Assembly: GCA_000827325.1 (NCBI GenBank)
Contig: KN832900.1
Location: forward strand, 88,098 to 152,097
Reading direction: 5' to 3'
Origin: Oidiodendron maius Zn
Taxonomy: Eukaryota; Ascomycota; Leotiomycetes; Myxotrichaceae
DNA: 64,000 nt
Part shown: one piece after another, positions 35,556-47,300 of the stretch
How the letters are laid out: every line of letters starts with the position of its first letter
Position numbering within the stretch: the first letter of the stretch is position 1
Translations under genes and position numbers: made by a program
The notes under the pieces: generated by a model
The model's input: only the letters and a program-made list of their open reading frames with translations
What the model was told of the DNA's origin: nothing
The model's database searches: none

Positions 35556-36300
35556 TTGCTAAGGAAGACATACTGTAGTATATCAGGACTAGGCTTATAC
35601 AGAAGGACTATACACTTACGCCTATGAACGGCAATAGTGAATCGGATTGTAGGATTGCTGTAAACTCAAGAGTATCTCGGGACTAGGGTTTGTCTCTTGG
35701 GGCCTTGTACAGTATGAGGATTTCTAGTATTATAGAGATAAATATAGAGTTATATTATTGCCAAGTGTTAAAGATCTTGTCTTATAAATTTTGATAATGG
35801 TGGTCAGGACCTAGGAGGTCAGCCAAGGAAGCAGGGCAGGAGTATAGTATACTCAGCTTAATATCCCTACCTAGGGACAGTCTTACACTATCGATATGAA
35901 TCTCACTGTTCGGTAATGTATCCAATAAGTAAGCTATTACTTTAATAACTTGGGTAGTCAGTATTGTTGTAATATAAGTAAGGGGAGGGTTACCTCTGTA
36001 ATAACGGTTGCAACCTCCTACTCTACTGTAGCCAATCTAGTGAACTTGAGATCCAGAAGAGAAGTATCTAGATACTTGGTAATAACGAATAACTGGCTAT
36101 TATAAAAGTATATATCAAATATATCAGCAATATTAGGATGCTTGATCTGGGCGACGGCCTTAAGCATCTATAAGGGGGAAGGCAAGAAAGACTTTCAGAT
36201 GACGGTAAGACAGGGGCGGTTTTTGTGATAATATGCTAGGGTGCCTTAATCTAACCCTAGTTCCTGAAGAGGTTTATAATCCTCTGTTGGACTCCTCAGG
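35556..36300 (-). pseudogene. Second protein-kinase-like gene, RIP-broken
   Basis: On the minus strand, about 36185-36000 reads KAVAQIKHPNIADIFDIYF, SQLFVITKYLDTSLLDLKF, a classic alphaC to beta-5 hinge pattern of protein kinases. Further on come IHIDSVRLSLGRDIKLS (about 35890), ADLLGPDHHYQNL, and then KAPRDKPWSRD-like text and FTAILQSDSLLPF near 35700, which corresponds to the C-lobe. The HRD and DFG motifs are not clear. It is a different kinase type from the one at 7-8.4 kb. The N-lobe may extend to about 36300, where the sequence is GC-richer. Probably dead. Confidence 0.6.
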
Positions 36301-36514
36301 TCGACTCTTAATAGCGGTCTTATATTATATACAGTAACTAACGAGCCTGGTATTACTATATGCTCTTGGTTGCCTCTAAAGTAGAAAGATTTTATCCTCC
36401 TAAGGTAAGGGGTATTTAGCGGTTCTATAACGATAGAGGGGAAAGGAGAGTAGTAAGGAGGGTATTAATTTGAAGGACCTAGAAGGCCCTCAGTCTGAAA
36501 GGTGAGGGCGGGCT

Positions 36515-36550
36515 CCTGATCCGGCTGAGCTGTAGTGTAGCCGGATCAGG
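36515..36550. repeat. Perfect 12-bp inverted repeat with 12-bp loop
   Basis: cctgatccggct (36515-36526) and agccggatcagg (36539-36550) are exact reverse complements around gagctgtagtgt. It lies 80 bp before the ATG at 36630 in a GC-rich patch, where it could be a binding site or a hairpin. Confidence 0.7.
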
Positions 36551-36629
36551 CTTCAGGACAGTAGCCCCAGGTGCAAGGTCGCTATATATATAAGTTCAGC
36601 CTCCGCACACCAACTTGTATTGTTTCAAG

Positions 36630-37460
36630 ATGCCAGCAGGCTTCTTGTCTATAATGGATTACAGACCTCAATCGATTTCGGATAGCAAGTGGCCGTATAT
36701 AATAGCCGAGAGAGCTTACCTGCCTCTGCTGCCCCGCCCCCGGCCGCTATCAAGTATCTACAGCAACGATTTGCCCGCTATGCTCGACCTGATCTGTCAA
36801 GTCTTGGATGATCTATAGGAGCAGGAAGACCAGGCAGTTGCACACTATACAGGAGAGATCCGGGTGCTTGAGGACAAGCTTATATTATACAGGAGGGTAT
36901 AGAACAAGACTATCACAGTAGCGAATAAGGTTATAAGGTCTATCACATTAATCAGAAAGCATATTATAAAGATTGCTGTAGTGGAGACAGAGGCCAGGAA
37001 AGATTAGATAGTATTCTGGAGTATCTATCAAAAATCTGTAGGCTTGTATCCTCCCTTTATCTAGAGCTCGTTCAAAAAATCTATTGCAGATATATAGTCG
37101 AAGAGATTAGGGTCTGTAAAGGAGTTGGAAGAGTTTAATACTAGCGGGGTATAGAGTTGGGTATAGGGTGGCGGAGCAAGTGTTGGAGGCTAGGGGACGC
37201 CTGGTTCTAGTGTATACAGTCTTAACGAGCTGGGAGAGGCCTGCTGCCAAAAGCTAGACTGACCAGGTGCTAAAGGATGTAAAGATGCTAGCGGCTACAA
37301 TAAAGAGCTAGCTGGAGGCTGCAAGTTTGATGGCTGTAAGGCTATTTGTAAAACGCCTCGCCTAATCGCTTCGAATCTCTTGATATTTCCGTTCATTCGT
37401 GCTATATTCTCTTCCAGCATCCTAGGTTAGATAGTCAATATTCTGATTGTAAATAGGTAG
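36630..37460 (+). pseudogene. Coiled-coil protein of unknown family (copy 1 of a duplicated block)
   Basis: From the ATG at 36630 (MPAGFLSIMDYRPQ) a frame runs for about 275 codons. The first 67 are uninterrupted, and later stops are TAG/TAA of RIP type. Residues about 45-120 are strongly helical (AMLDLICQVLDDL, then EIRVLEDKL, VIRSITLIRKHIIKIAVVE), and a Gly/Ser-rich part follows. A diverged copy begins near 61740, with the same 'SIYSNDLP.MLDL' region. The sequence just upstream is GC-rich and carries the 12-bp inverted repeat. Possibly a DNA-binding or scaffold protein, but no family is recognised. Confidence 0.5.
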
Positions 37461-37518
37461 GGGAGCAATACAACTTGAGTTGATTTAACCTGTTACTAAA
37501 GTTAGTCCAAGCTTTATA

Positions 37519-37818
37519 GTGGATCGGGAAGGCTTATATATTCTGGATACTATTAAGGACTACAACTATCCTGTTGTGCCCTTGCTTGATTTCCTTAAAC
37601 AACCTTTTAAACTCGAGAAGCAGCTAATTAAATATTATATTGTGCCCTTGTTTGATTTCCTTGAGTATACTTTTAAACTTGGCGAGCAATTGCTAGAATA
37701 CAAGGAGGTTAGGAGTGCTCTACCGGGGAGCCTATCAAAACGGATGCTGGATCGATATATGCTGGCTAAGCGGATACTGAACAGGAACTCCTACAGGGTT
37801 CTAAGGCCCTGCAGTTGA
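37519..37818 (+). pseudogene. Short open frame with an internal duplicate
   Basis: About 99 codons are open. VPLLDFLKQPFKLEKQL recurs as VPLFDFLEYTFKLGEQL 27 residues later, so a short amphipathic unit has been doubled. It could be an exon of the preceding gene or an independent small gene. No homology recognised. Confidence 0.35.
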
Positions 37819-38785
37819 TGCCCGAGGCCGGCCAGCCAGTCCTAACTGCTTGTATACACAATAGAAGTTCGCAAAATCGACTATCTTATCGGTATTCGAT
37901 ATGCTGATGGTAGGGGTTAGATTGACCTGGCGCGGTTATTGGGGCTATAACGCTGTTTCTTGTATTATAGAAAAGGGAAACATACAGTTATTGTCCAGAG
38001 CAAAACCCCTCCCTCAATCGAGCGGGGTTAAGGAGCTATAGTGGTCAGGGCCATCCACCAGCCCCATGATACTAGCAGCCAGAACCGGAATATACTAGAA
38101 CTGATATAGGCACCAAGTAAGGGGTCATGTAATCCCTGTATTACAGCTATTTCAGGCAGTAGAGTACCAAGCACCAACTTACTAAAGATAATATTGAAGT
38201 ACAGCACGACAAGCCCCAGACAAGCCGATTACTAATACAACTATTTCTGGTATCTATTAGCCGGGATATACTATCATGGCTGTAGAAGTAGGTTATAGCT
38301 GACTTGGGGACTATAATTGACTACTCTACTACCTGCTATACCAGTTACCGGACGCTCAGAACCAAATTTGAGCTGTACCTGGCTGGGAGGGCGGTATACC
38401 GGTATCTACTCCTCCCTGACTGTAGAGTCTAGACCTCTACAGCTGCCTTGCAAGCAGCCTATTGTAGATATTTCGATACTGGGAGCACTAGCCCACCCTC
38501 CTTTATCTAGGTGTAGCTATGTGTACTACTAGCAGACCGTGAATAGCACGGTCCTGGACAAGCCCTTCGATTGAAGCTTTATTTAAGAGTTCTCCCTTGA
38601 AGTGCAGCTGAAGAGATAACCTATAAATGACTAATGTAGCTGGGTTATCGACCTGAGCTATATCACTGCTAGAAGTACTGCCTGCCTTGGAGGCTATAAG
38701 CAGCAATAGCCTACTGTCAATACTGCTATTAGAGGTTAGAGTCTCTTGCTAATAACTCCAGAACTTCTTATCTAATATATATAGG
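37819..38785. other. Moderately decayed stretch with coding traces
   Basis: Plus-strand pieces such as 38317-38530 are open and protein-like but cannot be tied into one frame. The region belongs to the block that recurs at 61.7-64 kb, so it probably held part of the same gene set. Confidence 0.35.
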
Positions 38786-38789
38786 CTAT

Positions 38790-40500
38790 ATATATAAATG
38801 ATCAATATCTGTCTCCAGCTCAGCAGCTCAGCCAGTTAAAGGGCAAGCTTCGTTATACCGATATAGAGCAGGATACCTTAAAGTTTCAACTCTTTCATGC
38901 TTGTATATGCTATGAAGCTGAGGTATAGAGCTATTAAGCCTTAAGGTAGGGCCTAGAGAGTCTCCACTATAAGTGTATATAGCTTGGTACTGGCTATAAA
39001 TCAAGATACAAGGAATATAGCCGCAAGAATAAGAGGCTATAGACTAGATATACAGAACTTAGTAGCGATAACAACTAGCTGCAAGAGTACCTTCAAGTCA
39101 CTGATAAACTTATTTTGTATTATAAGCAGCTGATAGAAATATCGGAAGGGGCTCACTACTAGCCGCTTGCTAGTAATCTATCCTAGAGCTAGCCAACCCT
39201 TCTACCAAATGATGGCCTAAATCACTTCGGTCAGATATCTCTCCTGCTACTATCCTACCTGCTATCCCTCCTGCCTCTATCCCTTAACCGTTAGTTTGTC
39301 ATTAATCCCACTAGTCTCTGTCTGGTCAATAATATAGACTATAGTATTAGGCTATCTATCAATCACTCCTTCAGTATAGATCTAGTTATGTCTGCTATAG
39401 CCTCTCTGTTTGTAGAACTGACTCAAAACCGATCGTTACAACCTGAGCAGCTTCTATTACCTATCCAGTATAATGCTTCTAGCTTTACTAAGACTAATGA
39501 AGAGAAGGGCTTGGTAGGTAAGGAAGATAAGCCTGGTAAAAAGCGGAAGTTAAAGTTAGTGTCTGGGTAGGAAATTTGCAAAATTGAGGCTATAGGGGTT
39601 TCTACTATTTTATAGCTTGCCTTAGTTAACCAAATTTATCCTAATCTATATATAAAAGGTAGAAAGCGTGACAACAAGCATATATACGAACTGCTTAACG
39701 ATAGAAGGAAGAGTACAGGAGTCTGCCTTAGCAAGTATATATACGAACTGTATAACGATATAGGGTAGGGGTACAGGACTCTGCTTCATGCTAACTGCCA
39801 GTACAGCCAGTTTCGCCTGCCTACCTCTCCCTCCCCTTTGCCCTGCTAGAAAGCTGTTCTATACCTGGCCTTAATATAAAGCATTGATTTCTATAAACCC
39901 AAGAGCTACTGTACCTTCCGATCAACTGGCTTTATATCTCCTAATAACCATCCAAATCGCTATTAGCGATCGAAATCACGCTCCAAGGCTTATACAGACC
40001 AGCCACCTTAGTGCCGTCTAAGCAATATTAAAGACAAGCCTCGCTTAAGCATAGCCCCTAGAGCACTATATAACCAGGTGCAAGCATCTGACCAACACCG
40101 AACACCTGAACCAATAGAGAGACTAGAGCAACTGCAAAGACAGATAGAGAGCCTTAACCACAAGGTGACTTATTATCGTCAGATAGAGCTGTATAGGAGA
40201 GACTTTATAGACAGTATAGAGCAGGCAGGAGATAACCTAAAGAATGCTCTATTCCAGCTAGGCAGGGTATAGCGATAGATCAACCACAAATGGATTCAAT
40301 TTAGGCGGGGATAGGCCGACATATCATAAGATATCTACTGCAGCAAGTAATTTAGACGCCTCAAGGAATTAGAATCCAGCTTAAATCCTCCATTCGTGCA
40401 GTGATACTACAGCCCTCAAAAGTCACACAATCCCTAGCCTGTATTTCCCTCGGAGCTCTGCATTTGATCATACAATAGTGATCACGGATACTTTATCTAC
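38790..40500 (+). pseudogene. Unknown coiled-coil gene, RIP-broken
   Basis: One plus-strand frame reads for about 560 codons, including the uninterrupted parts 39388-39567 and 40078-40269. It starts with a helical, Gln/Lys-rich segment (QLKGKLRYTDIEQDTLKF, then CYEAEVQSYQAL) and has a basic patch KKRKLKL (about 39540, nuclear-signal-like). It ends with another coiled coil (ERLEQLQRQIESLNHKV). Stops are RIP-type. The 39150-39310 part aligns with 63780-63950. Function unknown. Confidence 0.5.
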
Positions 40501-40558
40501 TGTAACTCAAAATGCTGTGATGCAATAGAACCAACCTTAGTTAGGTGGAGGCTAGCAG

Positions 40559-41077
40559 GTGTTTAATGATCAGCAGACAGAGCAATTCATATATTGGACA
40601 ATGCAGTTTGTAGAGGCAGACAGAGCTAGCAGGACGGTAGGGGTGATCAGGAGAGTCAAGAACGCGGCCAGAGAGAGTGGTATGTTGGTTCATAAGGCAC
40701 CCAGCTTTAGGGTCAGGAAATGGATCCTGATCAGCGGCCAGAACGGTCGATGTGTTGGCTCGCAAGGTAGCGCTAACAGGGTCAAGAAACGGCTTCTGTT
40801 ACAAGCTAAAGTCAAGAGCGGCAGTGGCAGTGCTGAGTATAAGAGTCGGGATATGGCTTATGATCAGCAGCTAATATATTGGCTCAAGAGGCAGCGCTTA
40901 GCTCTACAGGAAACAGGATTACTGGATTATATTTATGAATTAGTTCAAGGTGATAGATATCTTACTCTCTTTGACTACCGAGAGCTGTATCCGGATGTCA
41001 AGTCAATTCGTCCTTATACAGAACGTGCTCAAGTAAGCAATAACTACAGTCCTGAGCAGACACCTGCTATCCATTAA
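40559..41077 (+). CDS. Hypothetical protein, 172 codons, basic N-terminal half
   Basis: This is one of the longest intact frames in the window outside the NLR and LINE. It begins FNDQQTEQFIYWTMQFVEAD and has a highly basic middle (RVKKRLLLQAKVKSGSG) and a helical end (LLDYIYELVQGDRY). GC content is higher and RIP damage lighter than nearby. It is followed within 30 bp by the MADS-like segment, so it may be part of that gene. No family recognised. Confidence 0.4.
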   Translation: MFNDQQTEQFIYWTMQFVEADRASRTVGVIRRVKNAARESGMLVHKAPSFRVRKWILISGQNGRCVGSQGSANRVKKRLLLQAKVKSGSGSAEYKSRDMAYDQQLIYWLKRQRLALQETGLLDYIYELVQGDRYLTLFDYRELYPDVKSIRPYTERAQVSNNYSPEQTPAIH

Positions 41078-41099
41078 TATATCGTTACATCACGAGATA

Positions 41100-41330
41100 A
41101 TGGAGTCTGTATAGCGAAAACGCTGCCAGGAAAAGTTCAGAAAGAGGTCTAAGAGTCTATTCTATAAGGTAGAAGAGTTAGTAACAGAGACTGATACCTG
41201 GGTTGTTTTTATAGTTCATGACTAAACTGGTAGGGTTAGGTCTATCAGGTTGTCTAGCAACCCTAACTGGAACCTATCTGTTAACGATCTTATTGTAGGT
41301 AAAGGCCTCTTAAATTTCATGATATCTATA
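41100..41330 (+). pseudogene. MADS-box-like segment
   Basis: From the ATG at 41100 the frame reads MESV, a TAG, then RKRCQEKFRKRSKSLFYKVEE and LVTETDTWVVFIVHD, then TGRVRSIRLSS. The spacing of R-x4-F-x-K-R, L-x-x-K-x-x-E-L and V-x-x-x-I/V matches the DNA-binding face of MADS-box (SRF-type) domains: basic helix followed by a beta strand. Divergent MADS-like proteins occur in fungal accessory genomes. This copy has stop codons and loses the family's usual Gly-Leu pair. Moderate confidence only. Confidence 0.4.
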
Positions 41331-41410
41331 CTGATTAGCGTTAAAAGAAAGATATATTAGGATCCTATAAGTTTATCAGGAAGCAGGAGATATCGGGGTC
41401 CTAGAAAGTA

Positions 41411-42013
41411 GTGGAAGGAGATAAAAGCGATTCGGCTGTAGAAGGGGATAATGCTGGTTTGTTTGTGGAAGAAGCTTATACAGCAAAAAACACCCTAGTC
41501 AAAGCGGACGCTAGGGCAGGTAGTGTCGTTACTATCGATCTAAGCTATATGGATAAAGATAGGGTCACTGCAGACGCTCTAAAGGGGCTGCTAAACGAGA
41601 TAGCCAAGAATCAAGGGTGGATGGCAGTAAACGTGTATGATTCAAACAGTACAATTGTTGAGAGACCAAGTAGGCTAGGTTATACAGCCGCTGATTCGTC
41701 TAGTGTGTCAAAAGAGGCAACTACTGCCTTACTGGAGGCTAGGGCAGTCGATTCAGGTATGGAACGGGGCGCAGTGGGAATTCGAGGGACGGACGGTACG
41801 ACGGACACCACGGCTAGGGGAGGGAGCCACCAACACCTAGGCGAACTGGCGGGGTTAATCAGTATGGCAGTCCAGTTAGTTGAGGGTACCTGTCAGGCAA
41901 AAGAAGCGCCTGGGGAGGGGGAGGTGGCATGCCTCATACTAGTACTAGGTCCCGAAACCTCTGGATACAATATGATGGACCTAGACACGCCAGGAAACCA
42001 GGTTGGGATGTAA
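41411..42013 (+). CDS. Hypothetical protein, 200 codons, low RIP
   Basis: An uninterrupted frame of 200 codons with balanced base composition. It contains VVTIDLSYMDKDRVTADALK, LNEIAKNQGWMAVNVYDSNS, then a Gly/Thr/Ala-rich acidic tail ending MDLDTPGNQVGM. It is in the same phase as 40559-41077 and directly follows the MADS-like segment, so the three may be one gene (DNA-binding head plus acidic tail). No family recognised. Confidence 0.4.
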   Translation: MEGDKSDSAVEGDNAGLFVEEAYTAKNTLVKADARAGSVVTIDLSYMDKDRVTADALKGLLNEIAKNQGWMAVNVYDSNSTIVERPSRLGYTAADSSSVSKEATTALLEARAVDSGMERGAVGIRGTDGTTDTTARGGSHQHLGELAGLISMAVQLVEGTCQAKEAPGEGEVACLILVLGPETSGYNMMDLDTPGNQVGM

Positions 42014-43035
42014 GCCCTGGCAGGTGCCTTAACGGGTATGGATAAGGCGTGTCACTCAGGAAGTCAGCTATACTGTGGCCCTTACTTATCTAAAGATATT
42101 GGTAGCTATAAGGTGAATGATTAACGGAATTCGGTTGTAGAAAAGCTGCTTGACTACTAGGAATAGATCTTTCAGAAATAATATATGTGGACCTACAAGG
42201 CACTATAGCCACTACTATATAGTTTGCCAGGTTGGCTTCGCTATATTATGTTTTATTAGGGGTTTTCGTGTCTTGGTTAGTAGCCTTAGAGTAGAGGGTG
42301 GGAGCAGATTGGCCTATTAAGGCGCTAAGGGGTCCCTGAGCATCAACCTATAAAGGCCCCTATATAAAGTAGGGTATAGATATAATCAATTATCCTTTAA
42401 GCTGTTATAGGAGATTTCTGTTTGCCTGTATGTTCTTGTATAACTGTAATAACCTCTGATAAAGATAGAATCTGTATAATGTAGCCTTATTGCCTAGCCC
42501 CGTCTAGGTATAGTAGTACTTATTGGGTTTGCTAGCGTACCACTATTTTAAACGTTACTTTGTCAGAACGGCTGTAGTATAGCTGCTATATGATTCCTGC
42601 ACCTTGTATATTAGCCTTAGGCAGAGTCTTACTACAGTCTCTAGACGGCCGGAGGTGTCTCCCCTAAGGATTCAAGAAGGTGTAACCTATCTCAGATTTG
42701 ATACAGTGCCTTATTTCACTAGGTTTATCCTAAGCTATCCTGTAGCTAATATAGTACTAACAGAATCATCTATACTATAAGTATCTTATAAGCCCTATAA
42801 ATATCCCTAACTTACAATTATCCTGTAGTATAACCTTATCCGAGTATATATCTTTCTAGTTATTAATACACTTTAGTAGCTGCCACTACTTATTTGCGGT
42901 TTTTTACTAAATTCTATTATAGTCTTAAAAATATATCTTAGCTTAACTCCTTCCTTCCTTACGTTTGTATCAAGTACTCCCGTATCCAGGCTTTATCCAA
43001 AATTTAACCGGGGACGGTACTATTTCCAAGAACTA
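42014..43035. other. Decayed stretch
   Basis: After about 42100 the sequence returns to the heavily TA-biased type. I see no frame that holds and no repeat boundaries. Confidence 0.45.
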
Positions 43036-43039
43036 GCCT

Positions 43040-43462
43040 ATAGAAGGTGGCCTGACTCTGCTCTTATTGGCTGGTAGCTCTGGTAGCTCCGCTGTAACGG
43101 GAGACACAGGGTATAGAGGAGGCCCTACAGGCATACTAGCATAAGGCTGCCCTGTTGGACAACTGCAAGTATAGTAGTAGTGATAGACCTTATAGATTTT
43201 CACTATAGAAGTTAGGCAATGATGCTCCCTTGGCTCCTCTTTGCACCTTCAACACATACCAGGAGGTAGGGGAGGCTTGTCCAGAGAATGTCTTGAATGA
43301 TATATGGAAGACCTAGACCATTCACAGATAATATACCAGTACCTGGTCCTGCAGTCGGACCTAGAGCCCTGTAACGGGGTTCAAACACCTAATTCCTGTA
43401 TTGCAACACTTCAAATTGCTTGAATATCAATCTACTAAGACAAAGTATATTAAATATACTAA
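43040..43462 (+). pseudogene. Unknown coding exon
   Basis: A frame of about 140 codons reads APL, REtQGIEEALQAYQHKAALL (with stops at former Gln codons), DRPYRFSLQKLGNDAPLAPL, and TGFKHLIPVLQHFKLLEYQ. It ends at a GTAAGT donor near 43463. It may be the 5' exon of a gene ahead of the patatin-like gene, or of that gene itself. No family recognised. Confidence 0.35.
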
Positions 43463-43739
43463 GGTAAGTGCTTCAAACGGCTATGGCTCCCGAGCGATGC
43501 TGTAAATGGATTCCCTCTAGTCCAAATAAGCAGAACACAAATAGTTAAGATACTTACCTCCAAAAGTAGTATAGTATTTTCTATCAAGTTTCCTTTCTAT
43601 CTTCTTCTTCTATCCCTCTTAGGGTATTTTTATATTGTATTGAATTTGTTTATAGTATTTGTTATCATTCCGGTTTTTGCTGTATTTCACTTTGATCTAC
43701 TATCCATAATACAGTATTGTAAGTATATATAGTGGCTTG

Positions 43740-46700
43740 GATTAGCTACCAGTAATAGGGATATCTTTATATAGAGTACCAATAGACTCTATACTATTCT
43801 AGAGGATCTGCTAGATCTAGACAAGCAACACCCGAGCCTCCTTGTCTTTATTAGTAACAGGTCTAAGGCTATAGCTATAAAAGAGCTTGCCAAGACTTTT
43901 TCTCTACTACCCAGATATAGCCAGGACCTAAGCTGTTAATCCTAGTATAATAATAAGGTAAGCTCGAGAGGATAGACAAAGCTTAATGGCAGACAAGTAT
44001 ATAGGGAGATCCACCTCTATATCTATACTCCAAGCGCCTTTAGTAGCAGGCTGGTCCTGCTAGCTGAAGGGGACCTGCCTAGCCTCGATAGACCAAGCAT
44101 GGCAATAGGAATAGAGAGATGCCACAAGCTAGCAAGCTGACAACTTACCCCCGAGGCTCTAACAACTCCCAACCTGGCTGGATCTACCAACAGGATCTAC
44201 TTCCACCTATTATCACTATTTACCAATATATTCTGCTTCTTTATAGACGATGTTGGTAAGTTCCAGCCTATTATACAGTGTCTTATACTCTAGCTAGATC
44301 TAGGCTGGCCCTTAATACTGCCGAGATCCACCTGTCCCAAGGTGCTAATCGTGACCGAACAAGAAGTCAGTGATCTAGACGATAATAAGTTAGATCTGAG
44401 AGATTTTACAAGGATACTGAGCAAGGAGACGATAATAGATATCACTGAATAGTTCTCGGGTATTCAAGTCCTTGGCCTAGTAGTATACAACAAGAACCTG
44501 TCCAACAAGTCATGCTACTATAAGCTCTTCAAGCAGCTCTTGAACTGCTTGGATCAAGTGTATAAGGTGAGGGCAAAGTTATAGATACTCTTCTCTGCCT
44601 ACTACTTCTCCGCCTTTTTCCGCTATACCTTAGATTATCTAACCACTACTACTAGGGAGCCCTTCAACTTTATCACTATGTCTTGTAGCGAGAATCCCGT
44701 TTCAAGAACCTTGTAGGCCTACCTGGAGGACTTCCTTTAAAACATTAAAACACTATAGAAGTTGATTAGCTTTGCTATTCCTGTTATTGCCTCCAGCTTT
44801 CTGCTTGATAGCTATCTACCAAACATGTATTGTAAGTTGGCTATATACCTAGAGCGTTAATTAGCTGAGCTAAGATTTGCAGTCTTTAACCCTAAAGAAG
44901 TGTTCAGTACTGTCTATAAGGAGGCCTACTATCAAGTCTATTGGACTGGGGCTCTTGTCTATAAAGGCTCTATAAGCATGATCCTTCCTTCTGGCTTCTT
45001 GAAACTACTTGAGAGTGAGTTTATTAAACAAGTTAAAGCTTTTGCTTCACTCTACAATATATCTGGAATTGTATAGCATCAGGAAACCCTTTTTGAGTTT
45101 AAAGATAACTGGATCACTATCCGATCCGCTTATTCGTGTTTTATATACTTCTAGAGCAGACCTGTATACGCTCTCCCCTACAGATATATTATATACTGCA
45201 AGTATATCTGGATATTTGGTATTCAAACGGACTGCTAGACTTTCGATATTCACTACTGCTTCCTCTATAAGCTAGAAACCCCCGGGATCAGCATAAGATA
45301 CAAGCCACCTACCGCTACTGTTAATATCTTGAGTATCAATAGCGGTAGTACAAGAGAGATTATACCGCTGGTGTTCTTATAGGTTTTAGAGGAGAAGATT
45401 AGGTTATAGTATCCAGTTCAGGAAAACTTCTATTATATTGTTATAACAAGTTCAGGTCAGTATTATCTATAAGAGACAGCCTCAGACTAACTTATCCTGT
45501 ATAGGGGCTATTACTAGGCTTGCTCTTGGTAAAAAAGGGTAGACTGTAGAGGATAGTATATACCAGTTTAAGAGAATAGCAAAGGTAGTATTTCGGAGAC
45601 ATGACTCCTCCTACTTTAGATAGCTATATTATTTATATATATTAGTGCAATCACTAGTTATAAATAGTATTTACCTAACTTAGAAGTTGGAGACGCTACT
45701 GAAGGAGGCCTATAGAAGCGAGAAGATCCTCGATTGCTCTGGCGCAAGTACAATAGGCATTGATATAGGGGTGACTATAACGTTAATGAAACCGGAACCG
45801 TTCCTTCTTACTAACTACAATGGTGTGGGTGACTGTAAAGACAAGAAACCTAAGTATAGTATACTTCTGGGCAATATACCCGTTTGGGAAATATATAGCC
45901 TCTCTATAGTTCTAGAGCGCTGAAACTAATGTAATATAGTACAAGGGCTGTATCTGTAGCGCCCAGGTAGGCCAACGTTATACCTGTTATACCATCGCTA
46001 ACCTCTATAGGGTCTTTAGCCCAAAGATTATTGCCGGCCTGGGCAAGTTTCAAGACAGGGGCCTAAAGCATAATAAGCTATTGCGGCTTGGCCTAAAAGA
46101 AATAAGGGTGTTATACCCTAACGACCCTTTGGCGAAGAGATCGGCCTTGAAAGTGTTACTAGGCACTGGCAAGGCTGTGGACAATGACTCAGGAATGGAT
46201 GGCTCAAGGTCCTGGTGGCGCGATATATGGTTTATTCGACTCGGCCGAGCGCTCTGGTCATCCATAGACAGAGACAGGTCAGACGATACAGTCTACAGCA
46301 AGAGACTAAAGAGGGACGACCTGAAGAGCGGGGTGAGAACCAGGCAAGGAGAGTATTTTCGATTCAATATAGAATTTATCGGCCGTAAACCCCGGCTAGA
46401 CGATGCTAGCAGGATACCTGAGATAAAGATACAAGCCTGCAACGCGATTCTTTGGTCCGTGCAGGTAGACTGGCTTACCCTCTGCTTCATCGCCAGGCTC
46501 TTTATATTCAAGTTAGAGAACGTTCTAAGGAAGGAGAACGGTCGATATACCTGTACAGGCTATATTTTATATTTATAGCAGGCCGGGATGCTGTCTTTTT
46601 TAGCTCTGCTGGTAAGGCTGACCAAGACATCAGCGAAGTTCCTCTTTAGGGGCTATATACTTCCAGGGTCTATTTGTAATCGCTTGTCCCTTGTAAGAGA

Positions 46701-46929
46701 TAGCAACTTCAGAAAAAGAGTATACTTTAATATAGATAGCAAGCAGGATCTATTCTCGCTCCAACTGCAAGACGAGGGCTCGGAACCGTTTAACGTAAGC
46801 GGCTTACTGTTCTCCGTTGACTGGCTACTGAATATTCAAGAGCTGGGACAGCTATTTAATAGGCTAGCTGTGAAGAGAAAGTGCAGGGATAATAATAAGG
46901 GGCTGCTAAGGAAGCGTCCCCGGCTATAA
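43740..46929 (+). pseudogene. Patatin-like phospholipase (PLP), RIP-broken
   Basis: The N-terminal half reads LYTILEDLLDLDKQHPSLLV, NRIYFHLLSLFTNIFCFFID (about 44200), CPKVLIVTEQEVSDL and VYNKNLSNKSCYYKLFKQL. The patatin domain starts at about 45320: VNILSINSGSTREIIPLVFL, where the family has D-G-G-G-x-R-G. It goes on to a TSSG nucleophile elbow at about 45445, interrupted by a 49-bp intron at 45456-45504. Then come TVEDSIYQFKRIAKVVFRR, the clean part 45687-45920 (MKPEPFLLTNYNGVG) and FQDRGLKHN (about 46050), where the catalytic Asp is kept but DGG is DRG. The C-terminal part 46081-46929 is largely open and GC-richer. PLPs hydrolyse acyl esters of phospholipids. They are frequent in accessory and Starship gene sets and are sometimes fused to or paired with NLRs. 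Stops and lost glycines make this copy inactive. Confidence 0.88.
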
Positions 46930-47300
46930 TCAATTCCAGGGGAGTTTATAAGGGTCTCTTGTTATATTATATATTTTAGGGAGTTATAGTATATATCTAA
47001 CTTGGCTTAAAAAGATATTAATTATACTATCCTATAGCGAATCAAAATATTCCTATAGCCCCTACTGGAGTAGAGAACCTCGGGTCTAGCAACTGGTAAG
47101 ATCTACTCAAGGATAGGAGGCTATATACTAAACTAGTAGGCTTAGTACAAATAGCTTGAGGCTTGGTATAAGTACCTGTATAATTGAAGGATAAGCACTA
47201 TCAAGCAGTGAAAGTAGCAAACTAGGAAACAGAGGTAGTAAAGACAATAGGTATTCTATCTAAAGGGAGAAAGCATCTCTAGTTTCCAAACTACCTGTAT
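46930..47300. other. Decayed stretch after the patatin-like gene
   Basis: RIP-type sequence, with no frame or motif visible. Confidence 0.45.
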
